Origin: a virus | IMG/VR virus record: IMGVR_UViG_3300030399_000064 | Span: 1-29,957 of that record | Length of the DNA stretch: 29,957 bases | Direction: 5' to 3' (one strand) | In this document: piece by piece, positions 1 to 8,955 of the stretch | Layout of the letters: each line of letters begins with the position of its first letter | Numbering within the stretch: position 1 is the first letter of the stretch | Translations under genes and position numbers: made by a program | Notes under the pieces: generated by a model | What the model was told of the DNA's origin: nothing | Seen by the model: the letters and a program-made list of their open reading frames with translations, nothing else | The model's database searches: none

Positions 1-516
1 TCCGGCTTGACCTCCGAAACTGGTCCCCGCTTGAGCCAGTCCAGGCCCAAGAGAAAGGGCCAGTTCTTGCCACCAAGGCTTTTGCTTTTGGATTAGGGAG
101 TTTTCATGAGTCTCTGTTCCTAGGAGGCTGGAATAAAGGCTCATGAGTTGGTTCATAAACCCCTGCTGGAGGCCCAATCTTTGGCCCTGCAGATTTTCAG
201 CCAATTGGCGCGATTGATCTCCCGTTTCTCTAGCGAACCCGCCCGAGCGGCGCGCTCCAGTTCCCATGCCGGAAAACCTAGAGGCTGTGGCCCCAAGTCC
301 CCGCTGGAGATTTCGGAATGCTGGCGCTTCTAGTTCCTCATAGGCCCCCGCATTGCCTCCCGCTAATTGCCCGAGCTGGCCGAAAGCTCCTCCGATGCTT
401 GGAGAAATAGCTCCGAATGCCTGGGAGAAAAGCTGTTGTTGCTGGGGGTCGAGTCGAGGAGTTTGGACCTGGTTGTAACCGGTTCCCCTAAGCTTAGAAA
501 CTGTAGATACGGACAT
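1..516 (-). CDS. Internal virion / DNA-pilot-like protein, N-terminal 172 codons (runs off window)
   Basis: The reading frame opens at ATG 516-514 behind a GAGG Shine-Dalgarno and stays open to base 1, so the C-terminus is outside the window. The visible part is rich in Gln, Gly, Ala, Ser and Leu, with low-complexity stretches such as DPQQQQLFSQAFG and GAFGQLGQLAGG, and ends in a Gly/Ala-rich segment. This composition is typical of ejected internal proteins or pilot proteins of short-tailed phages, but no specific family is recognised. It is probably the last gene of the minus-strand virion operon seen here. The endonuclease gene at 597-1781 separates it from the next virion gene. Function is inferred from composition and position. 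Confidence 0.6.
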   Translation of the reverse strand, partial: MSVSTVSKLRGTGYNQVQTPRLDPQQQQLFSQAFGAISPSIGGAFGQLGQLAGGNAGAYEELEAPAFRNLQRGLGATASRFSGMGTGARRSGGFARETGDQSRQLAENLQGQRLGLQQGFMNQLMSLYSSLLGTETHENSLIQKQKPWWQELALSLGPGLAQAGTSFGGQAG

Positions 517-596
517 AGAGACCTCTTTCTTTTCAAGATATCATGCAAGATATTTATTAAACTGATAAAAAATTCCATGTGGCCTAATATGGGAGA

Positions 597-1781
597 ATGC
601 CCATTCATATCGATTACTCGGATCAAAAAATTGGGAGGTTAAAGTTCCTCTCCTTTTCAAAAGATGGTAAAAAAACTTTTTGGAAATGCGAGTGTGAGTG
701 CGGAAATATAATGGATTATAGAGCTGATTACATTTCCCAGAAGATAAGAAAGGGGAAATTATTTGAGTGCAGCACGTGTTATCAAAAAAGAAGATGTCCC
801 ATTTCTATCGATGCAAAATTTGGGCGATGGACCGTCATAAGAGAAGATGCGAGTCGAGATAATCATCACCGCTATTTTTGGGCAAGATGTGATTGCGGGG
901 CAGAAAAATCGGTAGTAGGCACGAATCTTATAGACAAAACATCTAGGTCCTGCGGCTGCTTGGCTCGAAAGCTCGAAAGTAAGTGGGTAAATAAATCTCA
1001 CTATCCTCCTTCTCACGGCTTGCGCTCTAAGAAATCCACAAGATTTTTAAAGTTGCTTTACGCGACCAGGAACAGAATTTGCGCTATGTGTTACCGGAAG
1101 GAGAATGTTTCCTATCCTATTCATGGGGAAAATGGTCATACCGTATGCGATTTGTGGAGGAATGGAGCCAAAGATTTCGTCGATTGGGCACTCGAAAAAG
1201 GTTATAAAAAAGGCGATGCGATAACTATTAAAGAAGGGGAGAAAGAATGGGGGCCTCAAAATTGTTATGTAATCAGAAAAAGAGAATTGATGAGAGAAAA
1301 AAACTCCAAATTCCTCACATGGAAAGGAAAATCCCAAAGCCTAACTGACTGGGCTGCTGAGTTGGGGGTTACAATCTCTTGCATATCTGCCCGATTGAAA
1401 AAATATGCCGCTCTCTACGGACTGGATAGAGCCATGGACATGACTTGGGTTCCCGGAACCATTAGAAGTTATGGCACCGAACACCATGAAGAAGATGTAA
1501 TTTCCTTATATCAATCAGGACATACCTTTGCCGAAATAAAAGAAAAAATAGGGTGTGAGTACTCCACCGTCAATAGATTTTTAAAAAAACATCGCATTCC
1601 CAAAAGAGCTGCTAAAACCAGAAGTTCTTTGGAGGTAGACCGCAGAAAAAGGGAAATACTCTATGATTTTAAAAATGGAATTAGCTTTTCTGAATTAGAA
1701 AAGAAGTATAAAAATAAAAGCATACGGTATTATATAAATAAATGGAATAAAGAGGCGATGAGTTTTCTAAACCTGAGCTAA
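597..1781 (+). CDS. Free-standing homing endonuclease-like protein (two zinc-knuckle units, HTH C-terminus)
   Basis: This 394-residue protein begins with two Cys-rich units (CECECG near residue 31 with CSTC near 58; CDCG near 98 with SCGC near 118) of the type that precedes phage homing nuclease domains. A central region (about 133-227) has the family pattern HG....LLYATRNRICAMC...VCDLW...F..WA...GY...PQNCYV. The DWAAELGVTISCISARL segment (about 253-270) looks like an intron-nuclease DNA-binding repeat, and a further HTH-like unit follows near 310-335. It lies on the strand opposite its virion neighbours, between two virion genes. ATG 597 is the only in-frame ATG after an upstream stop, but its GGGAGA Shine-Dalgarno is very close. 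It probably cuts intronless or insertion-free relatives. The nuclease fold is inferred from pattern only. Confidence 0.7.
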   Translation: MPIHIDYSDQKIGRLKFLSFSKDGKKTFWKCECECGNIMDYRADYISQKIRKGKLFECSTCYQKRRCPISIDAKFGRWTVIREDASRDNHHRYFWARCDCGAEKSVVGTNLIDKTSRSCGCLARKLESKWVNKSHYPPSHGLRSKKSTRFLKLLYATRNRICAMCYRKENVSYPIHGENGHTVCDLWRNGAKDFVDWALEKGYKKGDAITIKEGEKEWGPQNCYVIRKRELMREKNSKFLTWKGKSQSLTDWAAELGVTISCISARLKKYAALYGLDRAMDMTWVPGTIRSYGTEHHEEDVISLYQSGHTFAEIKEKIGCEYSTVNRFLKKHRIPKRAAKTRSSLEVDRRKREILYDFKNGISFSELEKKYKNKSIRYYINKWNKEAMSFLNLS

Positions 1782-1866
1782 CCACTCCAAGATAGCACTC
1801 TAACAAATTTTAGGGGACATGCTTCCAAGTTTTTCGATGTTTTATATAGGGTTGCAACTAAAATAT

Positions 1867-2325
1867 CTATGGATTTGCAAGCCATTGGAGAATGATTCTG
1901 CCGGAAGATAATGAAGGAGATCCCACGCCTACTGAAAAAACTATTTGCGTAGAAGTTAAATAAAAAAATATTTGCCCTGGAACGGAAGTAGGACTTCCGA
2001 AAATCAAACCGTACGAATTCATCCCGTCCGTATATGATCCGTAACAACTTGTAAATTGATTAGGACTTGTTACCATCACCCCATGATTTATGGATGCAGT
2101 TGATGTAAATTGGTAAACCTGTCTTAAAGTTTGTTGTTTTTGAGTTGTAAGGAAAAACTCTTCACCGGTAACCGCTGGCCTATTTGTTGGGAAGAGACCG
2201 ACCGTCCTGGCATTGACCGAGTTGGCGACATCGATGTACATCTTATTGAGTTCCATCCGAAGAGCTTGTTCATCTGGAGGGAAGTCTCGGGAAGTTCGAA
2301 GATAAGGAGAATTGACAGTGCTCAT
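1867..2325 (-). CDS. Virion-associated protein, unknown
   Basis: A 152-residue protein whose first half contains a polar segment (ELNKMYIDVANSVNARTVG) and whose second half is beta-rich (QFTSTASINHGVMV, GQIFFYLTSTQIVFSVG), suggesting a small tail or fibre-adaptor component. Its ATG overlaps the stop of the 1051-residue gene upstream by four bases, so the two are likely translationally coupled. No named family is recognised. The 85 bases between its stop and the convergent endonuclease gene hold nothing clear. Confidence 0.65.
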   Translation of the reverse strand: MSTVNSPYLRTSRDFPPDEQALRMELNKMYIDVANSVNARTVGLFPTNRPAVTGEEFFLTTQKQQTLRQVYQFTSTASINHGVMVTSPNQFTSCYGSYTDGMNSYGLIFGSPTSVPGQIFFYLTSTQIVFSVGVGSPSLSSGRIILQWLANP

Positions 2326-5300
2326 GACAAAATCGAACTCGGAGTTACATCTATGATGATCCCATTACACTCAATCTCAGCAGTCTGATTGGTAAGCGTC
2401 GGATCGAACATTTGTTCTTCGTTCAATGTAAATTCGACTTGGACGGTATCTCCAATTAAAGATTGATTTTGTCGATGCCAAATCTGCTGCTGGGAGTTGC
2501 TCGAAGTAGTCCCGTCTATGAGATTCAGTTCTTGCAGATTAGTGTTTGCTGGGGTCAGACCTAGATTGGTGCTTTCTGGACATGTGTACAATACAGAGCT
2601 GTAAATGAGAGCATTGTTCGCCGAAGAAGAGGAAGGCACTATTTGAGAGGACTTCGGATATTCGGGATTGTTGAACGGTTGAGCGGAATTCTGGCTCAAG
2701 AAGATGAGGAGAGTAATCTGAGCGTTATTTGTCTTGGTAAAGAGATATTGTTGCACCCCGATTCTAGTCTTTCTAGACAGGCCCCAAGCCGTGGGGAATT
2801 GTTTGGATGCGATTTGAGGTATGTAAAGCCGGGTGATCGTTCCATTGCCTCTGTAAGTGCCGGAGACGGGAGGGAGCGGAGGGCTGAGAAAAGGACTGGA
2901 CATGATCATGAAGTTGTTTACGTCCACCACACTGATTTCCCAGACTATATAAAAGGGGACAGAAGTAGCTACTCCTCCGGAAGAATAGGGGGTGAACCCG
3001 GTAGAGTTTACATCAATCGTTATTGTGGTAGGAGTGACCGCCGTGATGGTATACGTGTTTCCATTGAGTTGAGTCATTCCCATGACACCGGTTATGACAA
3101 TCTGATCTCCCACTTCGAATGTGTTGTTGGCAGTAAGGACAGCAGAGGATGCCTGTGTGGCTCCCGTGATCGTTGCTGATAGACTTGTGTAGGAGTTGAA
3201 ATTGCTTAATCCGAGAGCATTCAAGAAATAGACGAAATCCCCACTATTGAGACCGTGATTAGGAGATGTTACAGTCGATGTGCTTGTATTTACTGCAGTT
3301 ATAGTCAACGAAGGAGCCTCTCCAGTCGTATCACTTCTTCTGGCAACTACAAATCCTTGTTGATTTCCAGCGATCACTTCGGGTTGTTCGAGAGAGGAGC
3401 CTGAGGAATTCCAGGATTGATTCCATTGATTCCAAGAAGGGAAGATTAGGCCGACTGTCTGCCATGTAAAGCCAGACTGCCTCCTAAATGGGCCATAAGT
3501 GGTATAGGATTCGTTAAACACGGCCCATGACTGATCTCGGTAATTATAGAAAAGGGTTTGGTTGGGATAGGGAACGCTCGTATTTTCTTTATTTCCATAT
3601 GGATAGGTGAAATAGACCCATTCATTGACGAAATCCCGCTGAGCGGTGATCCTCTCCGTTCCATTATTGAGCAAATTGAACTCGAATATATAATCTAGGA
3701 TCTCCTGATCGATTCGAGAGCTTGACTGTTGATCTGTAATCGTTATTCCTCGGTCCCCTATGCTCATCACTCCTCGATCGAGCACTATAGTACTAAAAGT
3801 AGCCGTTGCTCCAAGTTCAGAGTTGATGATATAGAAGTTGAATGGAGCTAGATCATTGCCTGTGTAAACGATCTTGGTTTCCCGGTTGGTAAATCCCACA
3901 ATAAGGACGTCTTGGTTATAACCAACTGTGGTGATAGGTTGCGCATAACCGGCCGTAATATAATCGCCAAAACCGGCTACATCTGAAAAATAAGCTGCTG
4001 GAATAGCCCCCTGGAGAGATGTGGATTGAGGGACGGTCGGCGTAAGGATAGGAAAGAATGTAACGCCTTCTGTTATGGGATTTCCTGTGAAGGAGGCCGT
4101 GTAGTAGGGCGTACCATTCTCGCTGAAGACGATCGTATCTTGGAGATAATAAATTCCTGCTATTTGTCCCGGAACGCTCCCGGTACATTGAACAACGACT
4201 CCCAAAAACAGGAGGCGATCTTTGTAAGGGATAATCATTCTAGCACCTACCAGATAATAGATCCCTCCCGGAAGGTCTCCTATAGTTGTAGTCTCTGAGG
4301 GAGCGCTATAAATGGGAGGAGCATAGTTGACCCATCCCGCTCCTTGGACGAAAGTAGGATTGAATTGAGTTCCGGAGGTGGGAGAACCATCGTACCAACG
4401 GATGCCGTCTTTAGTCGGGAAAGCCAGGTTGCTGGTCAAGTACTGCATGATCCCTTGAGCTTGAGCCCCCCCTGTTCCAACTAGAGTGGCATAGGGGAAT
4501 TCTACGGTAACGGTGCCAGCACCGGAATTAACGGCAATTACATATCCCGTTTGAAGATTCAAGCCTGTGACGGCTGTCCCTCCAGTTGTAGAAAGTTCAT
4601 TGATAAATATAAAATCCCCGACAACTAATCCGTTGCCAGCTCCAATGGCGAAAGTGGCAATTGCTGGAGGTCCTGGAGTGACGGCGGAAATATTTGTGAT
4701 CAGCTTAAATTGCATCCCTATATTGGTATTAGTGAAAGGAACCGTTATTCCGTTGGTCGCCCAGATAGCATTCTCGTAGTTAACCGACCAGAACTGTTGG
4801 TAATTTTGGCCATTCCAGTAAACCGGGGTAGGATTAGCCTTGGCTATGTATCCCGGATAATAGACTGTAGCCGCAGGATTCTTGTAGAAACTCACGTCAT
4901 AGGCATAGTAAGGAAAAACGGTGACTATCTGGTAAGAATACATAGGATCAAAAGCCAACGTTTGAGGAAATTGAGTGGCGCTTAGATTAAGGTCCTCTAT
5001 ATCCATCACCGGAAGGCCAGGGTAATAGTTGAAGGTAGCAGCAGCGATCGTGTCGGTTCCTGCTCCGTTAATGAAGATGGTGCCGGTGGCATAATTTATG
5101 GTATTGAGACCGCCTGTGCCGCTAGGAGTAAGATATCCATCTTCTGTTGGGTCGGTGTAAACAATCCCAGACGTAGTGTCTGTAAATTGTACCGTTCCCG
5201 GTACAATATTTCCGCTGGACTGGAGATTAAAGCCGGCGAGTAAATTGCCGGCCCCGGCAACTAGATTGAATGAGGTGGTGACTCCATAAGATGAAATTGC

Positions 5301-5477
5301 CGAATTAAAGAATCTCTGCAAACGGCAAATGGGGCTCGTGCCGCGCTTTCTTTTTACTCGAGCGCGCCATTGATAGGCATTCACCAAAGTAGGGAACGAA
5401 TCATTGTCGACATAAAAAGGAGGGATATCGTTTCGGAAGCCACGGCTAAAAGGTCCCACAACGATTTTTTGGCTCAT
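2322..5477 (-). CDS. Large virion protein, probable tail hub / stabilisation protein
   Basis: At 1051 residues this is the largest protein in the window. The N-terminus (GFRNDIPPFYVDNDSFPTL near 13) recalls P22 gp10-type packaged-DNA stabilisation and tail-hub proteins, which begin with a similar 'gfrnd.pp' stretch before a beta-propeller-like body. The rest is almost entirely beta and aromatic-rich. Units of HGL..GDFVYFLNALG type near residue 740, and GDQIVITGV near 790, resemble the FCCH-like beta modules common in phage structural proteins. A related unit, GLVVGDFIFINELS, lies near 290. It is tightly packed between the fibre-tip gene (adjacent) and the 152-residue gene (4-bp overlap). The assignment is by position and N-terminal resemblance and is moderate only. 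Confidence 0.6.
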   Translation of the reverse strand: MSQKIVVGPFSRGFRNDIPPFYVDNDSFPTLVNAYQWRARVKRKRGTSPICRLQRFFNSAISSYGVTTSFNLVAGAGNLLAGFNLQSSGNIVPGTVQFTDTTSGIVYTDPTEDGYLTPSGTGGLNTINYATGTIFINGAGTDTIAAATFNYYPGLPVMDIEDLNLSATQFPQTLAFDPMYSYQIVTVFPYYAYDVSFYKNPAATVYYPGYIAKANPTPVYWNGQNYQQFWSVNYENAIWATNGITVPFTNTNIGMQFKLITNISAVTPGPPAIATFAIGAGNGLVVGDFIFINELSTTGGTAVTGLNLQTGYVIAVNSGAGTVTVEFPYATLVGTGGAQAQGIMQYLTSNLAFPTKDGIRWYDGSPTSGTQFNPTFVQGAGWVNYAPPIYSAPSETTTIGDLPGGIYYLVGARMIIPYKDRLLFLGVVVQCTGSVPGQIAGIYYLQDTIVFSENGTPYYTASFTGNPITEGVTFFPILTPTVPQSTSLQGAIPAAYFSDVAGFGDYITAGYAQPITTVGYNQDVLIVGFTNRETKIVYTGNDLAPFNFYIINSELGATATFSTIVLDRGVMSIGDRGITITDQQSSSRIDQEILDYIFEFNLLNNGTERITAQRDFVNEWVYFTYPYGNKENTSVPYPNQTLFYNYRDQSWAVFNESYTTYGPFRRQSGFTWQTVGLIFPSWNQWNQSWNSSGSSLEQPEVIAGNQQGFVVARRSDTTGEAPSLTITAVNTSTSTVTSPNHGLNSGDFVYFLNALGLSNFNSYTSLSATITGATQASSAVLTANNTFEVGDQIVITGVMGMTQLNGNTYTITAVTPTTITIDVNSTGFTPYSSGGVATSVPFYIVWEISVVDVNNFMIMSSPFLSPPLPPVSGTYRGNGTITRLYIPQIASKQFPTAWGLSRKTRIGVQQYLFTKTNNAQITLLIFLSQNSAQPFNNPEYPKSSQIVPSSSSANNALIYSSVLYTCPESTNLGLTPANTNLQELNLIDGTTSSNSQQQIWHRQNQSLIGDTVQVEFTLNEEQMFDPTLTNQTAEIECNGIIIDVTPSSILS

Positions 5478-6044
5478 TCAGTTGCCTATTCCTATCACAT
5501 AAACGGTCTGTGGCCCCCCCGCTGCTGCTTCTAGATAGACAGTCACTTGGTTTTGCGCTGGGACACCTATTCCCGATTTAAAAGCCCCTATTGATCGAGT
5601 GGTTGTAAAACATGCAAAACATGCATTTGGGAATTGCCCCCCAGGGAAGGTGAAGGTTGCACTTCCTCCATTAGGGACTGAGAGATTCCCCCATTTAAGA
5701 ATAATGCCACCAAAAAGCATAACGCTCCCTTGAATTTGAGAAACGTAGTTTCCCTGTCCCTGAAGTGCTGATCCAGAGTAGAAAAACAGTTCTGCAATGC
5801 CTCCTGGAAGATTATTCCCAGCTCCATCTTGTATATTCGTAAAAAGAACAGGAGGGGTAGTAGGAATCGAAGGCACGTTATTTGACTGAAAAGTTACCTG
5901 CTTATGCTGTCCTGAAGAAGCATTGTTGAATCCAACATGGTCAACTTGCACCCAGTTGTTTATCGCTATCGAATTCTGTTGCATAACAGGTGCATCGACT
6001 GAGGGGTCGTTAGTTGGAACCGGAATGCCGGGAGTGTATGTCAT
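5478..6044 (-). CDS. Short tail fibre / gp53-like C-terminal domain protein
   Basis: The 188-residue protein ends in a domain with the pattern of gp53-like fibre tips: GGIILKWGNLSVPNGG, TFTFPGGQFPNACFACF, then VYLEAAAGG and a C-terminal VYVIGIGN strand. In those proteins this beta-sandwich trimerises at the distal end of a fibre and contacts the host surface. The N-terminal third is a polar attachment region. The start codon overlaps the previous stop as TAATG with a GGAGCAAC ribosome site, so it is coupled to the connector gene upstream. Its small size suggests a fibre tip or spike, not a complete fibre. Confidence 0.7.
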   Translation of the reverse strand: MTYTPGIPVPTNDPSVDAPVMQQNSIAINNWVQVDHVGFNNASSGQHKQVTFQSNNVPSIPTTPPVLFTNIQDGAGNNLPGGIAELFFYSGSALQGQGNYVSQIQGSVMLFGGIILKWGNLSVPNGGSATFTFPGGQFPNACFACFTTTRSIGAFKSGIGVPAQNQVTVYLEAAAGGPQTVYVIGIGN

Positions 6045-7237
6045 TAAGTTGCTCCTTGTCCTGCGCTATTGAGATTTGATTGAGAACCTTGAAGATCGCT
6101 GTAAATTGTCCCAGTGCGATTGCTCGTTATGATGCGCTGGGATCGCTTCCACACCAGAAGTTCTTGCTCTCGGAAGAACTGCTCATAAAACATAAACTGT
6201 TCCACATCTCCCGTGTCGCTAAGGATCTTCCTAGCAGCTCCCCTAGCGATGTACTCTTCCATGTAACCGAATTGGAGGGCTTGAGAGGTGTTCAAGAAAG
6301 CTGAAGGAGTTAAATAAGCATCGAGTTCAATAAGGTAAGGAATATTGGAAGGAGGGCGAATGGTCAGGACATTATTATATTGCAATATGGCCCGAGGGAT
6401 TCCCTGTTGAAAGTAGTAACTTTGAACCTGAATGGGACTGTTGTCGATAGTGGGGGTTTGGAAGGTAACATTAATTATACCGCTCTGATAGTCGATCGTG
6501 TTCATAGTCGTGCTATATCCTCCGGGAAGAGTCGAATAACCAAAAGGATTGGGATTAAATGAACCGGGATTTGAATATTCTATGAGCAGTCCATAAAGGT
6601 GACCATCAGTAGAAGTGGAAAGGAAAACGCCACTATCAGAGATGGTAGTGGTTCCTCCATTAGGATTCTGATAAGTGATATATACGGCCGGGAAGATGCT
6701 CGTGTACGGAATGTTCGGCGGAATAGTAGTTGCGAATATCGGATCTTCGACGGTTCCCCCATTTGCAGCGGCGATTACACCTGTCATATCAACGTGTCCT
6801 GGAATCGCTGGGAAGTAGGGAGCATTTATCTGAAAAGGCCCAGTGGTTCCGTCGCCTTGGGCCGCATGAGGAAGTGATTGGATGTAGTTAGGCCAAATCT
6901 TCCAGAAGGCATCTCTTTGAGTATACATAGGGATCTGGATGCCGTTGACATAGCCGGTGCCCGTAAATCCCTGATAAACAGGATAGGTCCCTATTTGAGT
7001 AGTAGGATTTTGCCCCTCATACTGGATCTGATAGACGGGCATGTTGTAGTCGCAGATCTGTGGGATCGTCTGAAATTGATATTTGGTCTTGAAGTCATAG
7101 AGCTGAGCACGAGCTTGGATGTCGGATATCCAGAAGCGATTTATATAGTCTATGATCAAATTGTCCGTAAGAGAGGCATTCGAAGGAGTTTTGACTATCC
7201 TGCGGACGTAAGTGATGATATTGCTCAATAGAAACAT
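6044..7237 (-). CDS. Head-to-tail connector / adaptor protein (P22 gp4-like)
   Basis: A 397-residue protein. The N-terminus (YVRRIVKTPSNASLTDNLII then DYINRFWISDIQARAQL) is a helical segment of the kind seen in gp4-type tail accessory factors that dock on the portal. A long beta-rich insertion follows (about 60-290), then a helical C-terminus (YMEEYIARGAARKILSDTGD and EQFFREQELLVWKRSQ). The order connector, fibre tip, hub is normal for podovirus-like tail modules. It ends one base into the next gene and abuts the 190-residue gene upstream. The gp4 relation is a recognition from pattern, not an alignment. Confidence 0.6.
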   Translation of the reverse strand: MFLLSNIITYVRRIVKTPSNASLTDNLIIDYINRFWISDIQARAQLYDFKTKYQFQTIPQICDYNMPVYQIQYEGQNPTTQIGTYPVYQGFTGTGYVNGIQIPMYTQRDAFWKIWPNYIQSLPHAAQGDGTTGPFQINAPYFPAIPGHVDMTGVIAAANGGTVEDPIFATTIPPNIPYTSIFPAVYITYQNPNGGTTTISDSGVFLSTSTDGHLYGLLIEYSNPGSFNPNPFGYSTLPGGYSTTMNTIDYQSGIINVTFQTPTIDNSPIQVQSYYFQQGIPRAILQYNNVLTIRPPSNIPYLIELDAYLTPSAFLNTSQALQFGYMEEYIARGAARKILSDTGDVEQFMFYEQFFREQELLVWKRSQRIITSNRTGTIYSDLQGSQSNLNSAGQGAT

Positions 7238-7809
7238 TAGCCGAACCCAAATCCTACCGGCCTAGCATCAATTCTTCTTACTATGTGATCCGCAACGATC
7301 TGACTATTGACGAAGTTTTGCTTCTCCGAGCCATCTTCCATTTTGAGACGGTGGTAGTGGCACTTAGAAAGCTGTTCGGCTAAAACCCTTGGGATCATCA
7401 CTGGCTTGTTGACTGGGACTTTCCAGAAGTGAGCATCGTCGCATCCCCATTTAGCTGTCCACGCCTCTACCATCTCTCCGATCATCTCGTTGTTTTCGAC
7501 GATGCATTTGACGCGCTTCCAGTCATCGTCTCGTTGCTGCCGGAATTTTTCATCCCAGTAGGGTTTGTTAACTTTACCGTCTTTCCCCATAATCTCGGGT
7601 CTTTTCTGGGCGCGCACCCAATTAACCCAAATAGCATCCATCTGATTCGCTTCTCGGGTAGAGATCTTCGTTTGAGGCTCTGTCTCGCGTACGTTGGTTA
7701 AGCCGGTGAATGGGTTAAATTCCCGGGCTTGTTCTTGGAATGACTCGAGCTTTTCTGAGGCCTTGTCGAGTTCCTTTTGGCCCGCACTGTTAACTTTAGG
7801 TGTTGTCAT
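7237..7809 (-). CDS. Virion-module protein, unknown (190 residues)
   Basis: I place the start at ATG 7809-7807 (MTTPKVNSAGQKELDK), not at the upstream in-frame ATG, because TAGGAGAAC lies directly before it and overlaps the preceding gene's stop. The N-terminal third is charged and probably coiled coil (ELDKASEKLESFQEQAREF). The middle is Trp- and Lys-rich (AIWVNWVRAQKRPEIMGKDG), and the C-terminus includes a segment of basic and aromatic residues. No family is recognised. Its position between a beta-module protein and the connector suggests a minor head or connector component. Confidence 0.6.
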   Translation of the reverse strand: MTTPKVNSAGQKELDKASEKLESFQEQAREFNPFTGLTNVRETEPQTKISTREANQMDAIWVNWVRAQKRPEIMGKDGKVNKPYWDEKFRQQRDDDWKRVKCIVENNEMIGEMVEAWTAKWGCDDAHFWKVPVNKPVMIPRVLAEQLSKCHYHRLKMEDGSEKQNFVNSQIVADHIVRRIDARPVGFGFG

Positions 7810-7817
7810 TTGTTCTC

Positions 7818-8273
7818 CTACCCTGCTTGCACAGGGGAAATGTTTTGAAATGATCCGGGAACGTAAGGTTTCTCGTGCCAAGGAGTTCGATTAAGGGAGC
7901 CTGAATTTATATCCCCTATTGCTCCTATTTGAGGAGGAGTAGGGCCATAAGCCGGCGTAGGGTTAAAGGCGTCATATCCTTGCGAAGTATTAATCCCGAT
8001 AACCACTTGGTTAGCTCCTGGGATAGAAGTGACATATCCTTCCTGTCCGGTGAGTTGCTGGGCTCCATATGTTTTAGGAATGTTGAATCGCACGAGCTGT
8101 CCTACCACATAGTTATTAGTTACTCCAAATGCGGTTCCGGTAGTAACAGTCGTTGAAGATCCATAAGAAATTGCAGTTATAGGAAATAGCGAAGGCCGAA
8201 AGTTCTGCGGTTCGATGGGAGGGTTTCGTTCGGGCGCTATGGGACCGGAGAAATAGGGGGGTTGGGTGCTCAT
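7818..8273 (-). CDS. Small virion protein paralogous to part of the 8956-10155 protein
   Basis: This 151-residue protein contains a module (YVVGQLVRFNIPKTYGAQQL, then GYVTSIPGANQVVIGIN, ending IGAIGDINSG) that closely matches YVVGQEVAFRIPPVWGTIQL ... VVAAGDINSG in the 399-residue protein at 8956-10155. The two therefore share a beta domain by duplication. A short Pro-rich N-terminal tail may be an attachment arm. It is the last clear gene before a palindrome and the divergent plus-strand gene. A capsid decoration or surface role is inferred from the domain type. Confidence 0.6.
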   Translation of the reverse strand: MSTQPPYFSGPIAPERNPPIEPQNFRPSLFPITAISYGSSTTVTTGTAFGVTNNYVVGQLVRFNIPKTYGAQQLTGQEGYVTSIPGANQVVIGINTSQGYDAFNPTPAYGPTPPQIGAIGDINSGSLNRTPWHEKPYVPGSFQNISPVQAG

Positions 8274-8302
8274 TCCATAAAGTTAATACTTTACTTGTCA
8301 GA

Positions 8303-8319
8303 TGTAAAGCAGCTTTACA
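8303..8319. promoter_or_regulatory. Perfect 17-bp palindrome between divergent genes (operator candidate)
   Basis: TGTAAAGC-A-GCTTTACA is a perfect 8+1+8 inverted repeat in the 110-bp gap between the minus-strand gene starting at 8273 and the plus-strand gene starting at 8384. A further TTTAC half-site lies just left of it (8290-8294). The right arm ends in TTTACA (8314-8319), a possible -35 box with TGTAAT 15 bp further on (8335-8340). A repressor bound here could block plus-strand transcription. The regulator is unknown. Confidence 0.4.
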
Positions 8320-8383
8320 GAGCCACCTCTTGATTGTAATGATCGTTTTTCAGCATCGTAACCGAACGCCACAAAGGAGAGAT

Positions 8384-8857
8384 ATGCTAAACGAACATAC
8401 AGAATTTAGATGGTTCGTTGAGAAATTTGTCAACCGATTATGTAACCATCTAGATGATTATAATGCGCCCGAGGAAAATCAAAGAACTTCAAGTGAAATT
8501 CCCCGAATTATTTTCGATGGGGTTTTTGAGGATGTTAAAGTAGAAATAGATGAATTCGTTGAAATGATAAAATCCCGAATAGAAAGAAGATTTTTGGATT
8601 TCAGGCATGAAATGGCTGAATCTTTTGCAAGCGATTTTTCTAAAGACCTGTGGACTAAATTTGAAGACGGACATGACATTCCCTATGGATTAGAGATGAT
8701 TTGCTATTTTAAAGAGTGCAATACCTATGAGATAGGAATTTCAGTGGTTGATCCAGATGGAGAAGGGACTACCTTCCAACTGAAAGATGGTTCCGTAAAA
8801 GATCCCGATTATGTGCAGTTCTTGTATCAATTTCAGGAAAAATCCTCCAAAAATTAA
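8384..8857 (+). CDS. Plus-strand protein of unknown function (157 residues)
   Basis: Start chosen at ATG 8384 because AAAGGAGAG lies at ideal distance; an upstream in-frame ATG has no ribosome site. The protein is acidic and largely helical, rich in Phe, Asp, Glu and Lys (FVEKFVNRLCNHLDDYNAP, EFVEMIKSRIERRFLDFRHE), with a more beta-like C-terminal part (YEIGISVVDPDGEGTTFQ). No family recognised. It is a single gene on the strand opposite the surrounding virion operon, with its own palindromic upstream region and hairpins downstream, so it may be an independently transcribed accessory gene. Confidence 0.65.
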   Translation: MLNEHTEFRWFVEKFVNRLCNHLDDYNAPEENQRTSSEIPRIIFDGVFEDVKVEIDEFVEMIKSRIERRFLDFRHEMAESFASDFSKDLWTKFEDGHDIPYGLEMICYFKECNTYEIGISVVDPDGEGTTFQLKDGSVKDPDYVQFLYQFQEKSSKN

Positions 8858-8858
8858 A

Positions 8859-8946
8859 GGGAAAGCCAGGGATTGATATCCCCGGCTCCCTTCGCCTCTA
8901 GCGTTTTAAGCTAGACGACTTGATGAGCGTTAACCTAGGCCGCTCA
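8859..8946. terminator. Cluster of three hairpins between convergent genes
   Basis: Hairpin 1 (8859-8890) pairs GGGA/TCCC, GCC/GGC and GGGAT/ATCCC around a TGAT loop. Hairpin 2 (8897-8915) pairs TCTAGC with GCTAGA. Hairpin 3 (8924-8946) pairs TGAGCG with CGCTCA. They fill the gap between the plus-strand gene ending at 8857 and the minus-strand gene ending at 8956. Read on the minus strand, hairpin 1 is followed by a T-rich tract (TTTAATTTTT), so it could end capsid-operon transcripts. The other two have no T tract and may be structural. Confidence 0.45.
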
Positions 8947-8955
8947 CCCATTTAA

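Noticed and set aside
2643-3179. 178-residue plus-strand frame
   Set aside because: It lies wholly inside the 1051-residue virion gene on the other strand, has Arg/Gly/Ser-rich shadow composition and no ribosome site.
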